From: Bacteroidales bacterium
GTDB lineage: Bacteria; Bacteroidota; Bacteroidia; Bacteroidales; UBA932
NCBI GenBank assembly: GCA_017469745.1
Contig: JAFUFS010000064.1
Span: 1 to 35,994 of the forward strand
Reading direction: 5' to 3'
Length of the DNA: 35,994 nt
Each line of letters opens with the position of its first letter. The first letter of the stretch is position 1. The notes beneath the pieces were generated by a model that was not told where the DNA came from, searched no databases, and worked only from the letters and a program-made list of their open reading frames with translations. The translations under genes were made by a program, and so were the position numbers. Below, piece by piece: positions 31,909 to 35,994 of this stretch.

Positions 31909-31938
31909 CAAATATAACTTTTTTTACGAGGTTTTCAA
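31909..31938 (-). promoter_or_regulatory. Promoter of the esterase lipoprotein gene
   Basis: On the minus strand a TTG at 31938-31936 and TATATTTG at 31916-31909 are 19 bases apart. The -33 part lies inside the last codons of the MFS gene, and the ATG is 22 bases downstream. Confidence 0.55.
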
Positions 31939-33059
31939 CGGGGGAGCATCTGTTGTTTGCGTGTCAGGAAAGCTTGAAGGAGATAGATGGCTGCGATGCC
32001 CACGCCCACCAGATAAGGTGAAAAGCCCGTGATGTAAGAAACGGAAGATACGATAAGAGGGGAGAGGAATTGCCCGAGGTACAAGGATGCCGACAGAAGC
32101 GGCATCACCGTCGTGGCAGCTTCTTTTCCTGCTTTTACGCTGCCGATGGTGTTCAGGTAGGGGACTCCGATCCCGTTCGCAATTCCTATCAAAGCGGATC
32201 CCGCAAGCAGCCAAATGATTCCGTTGCCGGCGGATAGACATGAATATCCGGCCATGAATCCGAACGGGGCGGCGTATTTCATCTGCCTGGCATAGTTCTT
32301 CATTGCTGAACCGAACACTAGACCTGCGAGAAAAGCGACTACATCCAGACCGACCATAACCAGGGTGACGCCTGTTTCAGACAGCGTTCCTGAAGCAGTA
32401 AGAGCGAAGTTCGTGGGGTAGATGAAAAAGAGGATCATCACCAGGAACATCCCCACTACTGATGGATGGAAGCGCTTCAGAAGCGAGAGCGAGACGCCGC
32501 CTCGACCGGACAGACGTTCATTGGGCAGGAACAGGGCCACCAGGATCATGGCGATGACACCCAAAAGGTACACTAGGAATGCATAATTCCAACTTATCCC
32601 AGAGAGCATGCCGGCGAGGAAAGTCGCGACCACGCCTCCCATCTGGTTCATTGCGGCTGACAGACCCATCAGCCCGGCCTGCTCTTCAGGCGGGAAATAA
32701 AAGGCCAGCAGACCGGTTGACAACGGCATGATCATGCCTACGCTCACGCCCATCAAGGCGCGGAATCCCAGCAGCACCCAGATGCTGTCCACAAAGAAGG
32801 CACCGGCTCCGGAGAGTACGTAGAGGGTCAGGCCTGCCAGCGCCAGCGTACGCGTCTTCATCAGACGGCAGATGAAGGGAAACAGTAGGTTGGTCAGAAT
32901 GATAAAGAGTGCCGGAAGGCTTACGATCAGCTGGATGAGAAGAGGGCTTTGGTCAGCAAAATGAGTGCTGATAGTTCCCAGGGCCGGGGCGATGGCGGCG
33001 CCGGCCATGACTGTGAGCAAACTGATGGAGAGGATGGTGTACTTCAATCTCCCTTTCAT
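31935..33059 (-). CDS. MFS transporter (drug/metabolite efflux type)
   Basis: 374 residues from ATG 33059 (MKGRLKYTILSISLL), with about twelve membrane helices. The frame remains open upstream to 33431, but that part encodes the tail of a flavin reductase (see pseudogene), so the real start is placed after it. Typical features: the helix 1 start MAGAAIAPALGTIS, the loop 2-3 region FICRLMKTRTLALAGL, GFRALMGVSVGMIMPLSTGLL (motif C-like helix) and GRGGVSLSLLKRF in the central loop. A TATCTTTG box at 33127-33134 supports independent transcription. The family exports drugs or metabolites; the substrate is unknown. Its stop lies just upstream of the esterase promoter. Confidence 0.83.
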   Translation of the reverse strand: MKGRLKYTILSISLLTVMAGAAIAPALGTISTHFADQSPLLIQLIVSLPALFIILTNLLFPFICRLMKTRTLALAGLTLYVLSGAGAFFVDSIWVLLGFRALMGVSVGMIMPLSTGLLAFYFPPEEQAGLMGLSAAMNQMGGVVATFLAGMLSGISWNYAFLVYLLGVIAMILVALFLPNERLSGRGGVSLSLLKRFHPSVVGMFLVMILFFIYPTNFALTASGTLSETGVTLVMVGLDVVAFLAGLVFGSAMKNYARQMKYAAPFGFMAGYSCLSAGNGIIWLLAGSALIGIANGIGVPYLNTIGSVKAGKEAATTVMPLLSASLYLGQFLSPLIVSSVSYITGFSPYLVGVGIAAIYLLQAFLTRKQQMLPR

Positions 33060-33126
33060 GATAATGGTTTTTAAATAATGTGGAGATTGCAGCTCTACCA
33101 AGCTTTGCAAAGAAATTTTGCGGGTG

Positions 33127-33134
33127 CAAAGATA
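33127..33134 (-). promoter_or_regulatory. -7 promoter box for the MFS gene
   Basis: The minus strand reads TATCTTTG, followed by CACC, about 68 bases before ATG 33059. It lies at the very end of the flavin reductase remnant, in the piece that joins both frames. Confidence 0.45.
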
Positions 33135-33140
33135 ACTATA

Positions 33141-33618
33141 TTTTTTCAAAAGTGGCATCCCTTCGAGCCAGGCAGTCCCGTTTTTCGCTCCGATGGCATA
33201 GTAGTCGTTCCTCATCTGGTCGAAGGCGAAAGCATTCAGCTTACCGGCATCGATCTTGCCTTTTTCGTCAAGGACGGCCTCGTTGGCAAGGACATTCACA
33301 ATCTCGCCGAGAACCCTCAGACCGTAAGGCTGGTCCTGGAATTCAACGACCTTGCATTCGAGGGTGACAGGATATTCAGTTACTACAGGTGCGTCCACAT
33401 TCTCACTCTTCACGGCGTGAAGTCCGCTCACGGCAAACTTGTCCGGGTACTTGTTGCCGCTTGCGATTCCAAGGTAGTCAGATTCCTTGATGGTGTCCGT
33501 TCCGGGCCATCATCACGTCCACGGAGTCATCTTCATTGTAGGTTCCGATCATGTAGGTCGGCATAGGAAAGAGGTAAGGCTTAGCGCCAAGGGATTTGAA
33601 ATTTTCCATGTCATTCAT
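33141..33618 (-). pseudogene. Flavin reductase family gene with internal deletion and frameshift
   Basis: The N-terminal part (33618-33478) reads MENFKSLGAKPYLFPMP and on to TYNEDDSVDVM, the start of a flavin reductase/flavoredoxin, then runs into TGA at 33480-33478. Another frame from about 33495 to 33141 continues the same family (TIKESDYLGIASGNK, GLHAVKSENVDAPVV, LECKVVEFQDQPYGLRVLG, FDQMRNDYYAIG). Between MMA and TIKESDY about 40-50 residues expected for the FMN-binding middle are missing, and the frames differ by one base. The C-terminal frame lacks its own stop and reads into the MFS gene. The bases at the joint are MMA codons followed by CGGAACGGACACC. The gene is therefore inactive unless the assembly is wrong here. 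Confidence 0.8.
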
Positions 33619-33681
33619 TGTTATATTCATTTAACAAGTGTAATGAATTAATGTGATTACTTCTGTAGAAATAATTTTTTG

Positions 33682-33719
33682 AGTTAAGCCCTTGCAGTTT
33701 TGGCCGCAAGGGCTTAACT
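33682..33719. repeat. 14-bp perfect inverted repeat (hairpin) between divergent genes
   Basis: AGTTAAGCCCTTGC at 33682-33695 and GCAAGGGCTTAACT at 33706-33719 are exact reverse complements around a 10-base centre. A T-rich run lies before it on the plus strand but only TTAT follows, and no gene ends toward it from the left. It could be a terminator left from a lost gene, or an operator. The rest of 33619-33810 shows nothing else of note. Confidence 0.6.
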
Positions 33720-33810
33720 TTATAGCTAGACAAGCAACAGGTGTCATCAATCCCAGTAGTTGGTGACCGTTATGGAGCTGATCAGCAGAAACAAGTTATG
33801 TAATCGTGAT

Positions 33811-34884
33811 ATGGAGAAAAAGATACTATTAATCTCCATGGCCGGACTATACATGGCAATTGCCGTCGGCTGTGGATTCAGGAATAAGGCAGAGTCCAGC
33901 GAATATGTCATAGAGACTGATCCTGTCTACAACATCGAGACGGCTACGTTGCTTGAAAAGTTCCCTATTACGTACCCTACTCCGACATCCACGCGGGAAG
34001 AAAAAGGCATCCGGAACCGGATGCTCAATGGGTTCAACTGCTGGAATGAAGGATTCGATGCCTGGAAGAACTGGGGTGATGTGCTATATTCTCCCGAGTC
34101 CATCTACAACGTGAACGGAGTCAGGATGACACTGGAAGAGTACCAGCAGTCCATGAATATTACGTTGGCCAGGACGGACATCCAGATGGGCGATTTTGAC
34201 AACATGATAATCAGCGGAAACTGGACTGCAAACCGTTACCAGACGACTCATCGTAATCGCCAGACAAGTGATGTTAGTCCTGTCCCTGTTACTGAGTTCG
34301 TACGTTTCAAAGACTTTGGCGACAGGGGAATGAAAGTTGACGAAGGCTGGGGAGGGACAAAAGGTGGCAGTTACGATGGACTGATGTCTTTCCTCTCCGA
34401 GGAAGAAAAAGTGTCCCAGAAAAAGCTGATGGACGAAATCATGGCTATAAAACTCCCGGAAACTGAAGATCTTGAGGAGAAGTACCCTGTTCTTTATCCG
34501 ACTGAAATCAAGGGAGATAGAGCGAAGAGGATGAGATCGCTCATCCTCCAGGATCTGGATAACTGGAACCAAGGAACGGAAAAGTATTCAAAGTGGGTGG
34601 ACTCCTTTTTTTCTGAGAATGTGAGCTATGAATACAACGACGAAGTCCTTGGCAGGAACGGAATCAAGGCCAAGGCGAGGACTCTCATCGAAGAAAAGAC
34701 TCTCAAGCGGGTGAAAGTCTACAATATCCTGGTAAGCGAGGATTGGGCCGCAGTCCATTCTTGGCACGTAGTTTCCGGACAAGATGGCTTCAAAGATGTA
34801 TTCAACAGCATGGCGTTCTATCATTTCACGGGAGAAGATTCTTCTCTGGTGGTTGACAAGTGCTGCATAAAAGAAAACTCCTAG
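33811..34884 (+). CDS. Lipoprotein with two NTF2/SnoaL-like domains
   Basis: 357 residues from ATG 33811, which gives a signal with AIAVGC-type lipobox; the longer frame from 33760 adds a polar leader that would hide it. Two related halves are visible: about 40-195 (LLEKFPITYPT, FNCWNEGFDAWKNWGDVLY, SPESIYNVNG) and 215-350 (LEEKYPVLYPT, LDNWNQGTEKYSKWVDSFF, SENVSYEYND). The EKxPxxYPT and WNxG...W patterns recur, and both end with a strand-rich NTF2-like sheet. NTF2/SnoaL domains bind or convert small hydrophobic ligands; here the catalytic residues are not obvious. A glutaredoxin-like gene follows 11 bases later. Confidence 0.75.
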   Translation: MEKKILLISMAGLYMAIAVGCGFRNKAESSEYVIETDPVYNIETATLLEKFPITYPTPTSTREEKGIRNRMLNGFNCWNEGFDAWKNWGDVLYSPESIYNVNGVRMTLEEYQQSMNITLARTDIQMGDFDNMIISGNWTANRYQTTHRNRQTSDVSPVPVTEFVRFKDFGDRGMKVDEGWGGTKGGSYDGLMSFLSEEEKVSQKKLMDEIMAIKLPETEDLEEKYPVLYPTEIKGDRAKRMRSLILQDLDNWNQGTEKYSKWVDSFFSENVSYEYNDEVLGRNGIKAKARTLIEEKTLKRVKVYNILVSEDWAAVHSWHVVSGQDGFKDVFNSMAFYHFTGEDSSLVVDKCCIKENS

Positions 34885-34895
34885 AAGTATTGGTT

Positions 34896-35195
34896 ATGAT
34901 CAAGATGTTTGTAATGAAGACCTGTCCTTACTGTGAATATGTTGAAAGGCAGGTAGAAGGCAATCCTGATTTCGAAGTGATCGATATTGGATTGCATGTT
35001 CACAATCTGAAGATGTTTCTCGATCTGAGAGACTCTGATCCTGTTTTTGACGAAGCCAAGAAGATCGGGGATGTGGGCATCCCGTGTTATGTCCTGGAAG
35101 ACGGCACCATCACCCTTTCGTCAAAAGATGTCGGCCTTGAACCTATGCCGGACGATTATGGCGCCACCTGCCGTATCGACGGCACAGGATGCTGA
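34896..35195 (+). CDS. Small glutaredoxin-like protein
   Basis: 99 residues from ATG 34896 (MIKMFVMKTCPYC); a longer frame from 34860 would overlap the previous gene without adding recognisable sequence. The active site CPYC at residues 10-13 and the following YVERQVEGNPDFEVIDIG fit a thioredoxin-fold glutaredoxin, with the cis-Pro in DVGIPCYVLEDG. The spacing is somewhat longer than in classic glutaredoxins and a C-terminal CRIDGTGC adds two more Cys. It is likely cytoplasmic and acts in thiol-disulfide exchange. It follows the NTF2-like lipoprotein by 11 bases, so cotranscription is probable. Confidence 0.83.
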   Translation: MIKMFVMKTCPYCEYVERQVEGNPDFEVIDIGLHVHNLKMFLDLRDSDPVFDEAKKIGDVGIPCYVLEDGTITLSSKDVGLEPMPDDYGATCRIDGTGC

Positions 35196-35217
35196 ACTCG
35201 TAAACTGTCATTCTGCA

Positions 35218-35257
35218 AAACAAGCGCACATCCATACCGCTTCCCGTGCGCCTGTTT
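35218..35257 (+). terminator. Possible terminator after the glutaredoxin-like gene
   Basis: GCGCAC and GTGCGC pair, with outer AAACA/TGTTT pairs and one mismatch between them. The T-tail is poor and the right arm overlaps the -33 TTTG of the next gene, so termination may be partial. Confidence 0.4.
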
Positions 35258-35289
35258 GGCGGCGATAATCGGGTAATTGTCTATCTTTG
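35255..35289 (+). promoter_or_regulatory. Promoter of the DUF3592-like gene
   Basis: TTTG at 35255-35258 and TATCTTTG at 35282-35289 are separated by 23 bases, matching the Bacteroidota consensus. The ATG at 35311 is 21 bases downstream, supporting this start rather than the longer frame at 35287. Confidence 0.65.
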
Positions 35290-35310
35290 CATCGACAAAT
35301 CGGGATTTAC

Positions 35311-35733
35311 ATGTCCTCTACAGCAAAACATAATGTATCGTATTACTTCTTGCTCTCCATCCTCCTTATCGGTGCAATAATTATCTTGTATGCCGGCGTG
35401 TACGGCGTCTGGACCCTATATAACAACCATTTGTTCAATACAAGAGGCTATGATACTACCGCCACGATTATCAAGAAGGATAATGGTAGGGCGCAATATG
35501 ATATCGAGTATGATGGGGTGTATTACCGGAACTGGATCAGTCTTTCAAAAAAGGCATTCCGAGACACAGAGGTAGGCCAATGTTTCCGCGCTGTGATTCT
35601 GCCAGACATGTTGCAACACGACCATGAATTTGGGATCACGCCCCGGTACATCAAAATTATACTATCTCCTCTCCCAGAATACGAGCAGAATTATGCGGAA
35701 GAGTTGGTTCGAATACAAGAGATGTATGGAAAT
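35311..35733 (+). CDS. Single-pass membrane protein, DUF3592-like
   Basis: About 141 residues from ATG 35311 to the stop near 35734-35736. One hydrophobic helix (YYFLLSILLIGAIIILYAG) is followed by a strand-rich domain with the pattern TTATIIKKDNGRAQYDIEY, YYRNWISLSKKAFRDTEVGQ and FRAVILPDM, like DUF3592 proteins (short external beta domain after a membrane helix). The C-terminus is acidic and helical. Its function is unknown. It has its own promoter and is followed by a strong terminator at 35792, so it is probably a single-gene unit. Confidence 0.65.
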
Positions 35734-35791
35734 TAATCATCACAGTTGAGTATCATAGCGGAGAGATAAATACCAATTTATCGGCAGAAAC

Positions 35792-35818
35792 AAGCTCCGG
35801 CACTGCCGGAGCTTTATT
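35792..35818 (+). terminator. Rho-independent terminator after the DUF3592-like gene
   Basis: AAGCTCCGGC at 35792-35801 pairs perfectly with GCCGGAGCTT at 35805-35814 around a 3-base loop, then TTATT. Confidence 0.88.
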
Positions 35819-35994
35819 GATATTTCATTGAGAATGCGTAAATTGCGTTCGACAAATGTGTGTCACGAGAAGAACTCTTGTTGAGATGGCCACTTGGCAG
35901 GGGGTCTTCATAACTTTGAAAGAGATGGTGGCAGGCCCACCGCATGCGGCATACAGGTGCTGTTTGCAAACCACTTTGTGCGGCTGGGAGGGAA

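Noticed and set aside
31935..33431. A 498-residue fusion of flavin reductase and MFS transporter as a real protein
   Set aside because: The reductase part lacks its N-terminus in that frame, the N-terminus lies upstream in another frame, and the MFS part has its own start and -7 box; a decayed gene reading into the next is simpler.
35886..35994. Open plus-strand frame running off the right edge (starts MATWQGVFITL)
   Set aside because: Only 36 codons, no Shine-Dalgarno or promoter and no recognised family; could be the start of a gene but cannot be supported. The rest of 35819-35994 shows nothing clear.
1..35994. tRNA, rRNA or CRISPR elements
   Set aside because: No cloverleaf with TTC-anchored T arm, no rRNA-like stretch and no regularly spaced repeats were seen.

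Overview
The window reads as a chromosomal segment of a Bacteroidota (probably Bacteroidales) bacterium with GC near half. Evidence: many genes lack a Shine-Dalgarno sequence, several start regions carry the TAnnTTTG -7 box typical of this phylum, and there are many short lipoprotein signals. No rRNA, tRNA, CRISPR array or phage gene is visible. The finer taxonomic position cannot be settled from the window.

Layout. 1-5.6 kb: the tail of an IS5-type transposase, a GltS glutamate/Na+ symporter, an EamA transporter, an exported xylose-isomerase-like TIM-barrel lipoprotein, a DUF1846 protein and a DUF554 membrane protein. 5.7-9.3 kb: a large secreted lipoprotein of unknown function with a duplicated module, and an exported M14 zinc carboxypeptidase. 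9.3-14.6 kb (minus strand): hypB, a large Fe-S/FAD oxidoreductase, hypA, a small membrane protein and a DUF5692 membrane protein. This looks like one operon that pairs two nickel-insertion factors with a redox enzyme, but no hydrogenase or urease lies in the window. The oxidoreductase is cut by an in-frame TAA exactly where its C-terminal ferredoxin domain continues. 14.7-33 kb: an AraC regulator, then an accessory region rich in exported redox proteins and esterases: an aldo/keto reductase, two to three alpha/beta-hydrolases, four flavodoxin-like proteins (three with signal peptides), a Tat-type flavodoxin/ferredoxin protein, a bicupin lipoprotein, two DUF362 lipoproteins, a fused GDPD-like/esterase protein, DUF2461 and an MFS exporter. 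33.1-36 kb: a flavin reductase pseudogene with an internal deletion, a duplicated NTF2-like lipoprotein, a small glutaredoxin-like protein and a DUF3592-like membrane protein.

How the genes may work together. Tight overlaps (ATGA, TAATG, TGATG) define short operons: AKR-diesterase-hydrolase; EFR1-cupin-hydrolase-flavodoxin; flavodoxin-flavodoxin-DUF2461-small protein. The repeated pairing of exported flavin or Fe-S proteins with exported esterases suggests an envelope pathway that releases and then reduces or dehalogenates/demethylates small ester-linked compounds. That is inference; no substrate is visible. The two most unusual points are the hydrogenase-less hypBA/oxidoreductase operon with its in-frame stop, and the set of signal-peptide-bearing flavodoxins with DUF362 and Tat-ferredoxin partners.
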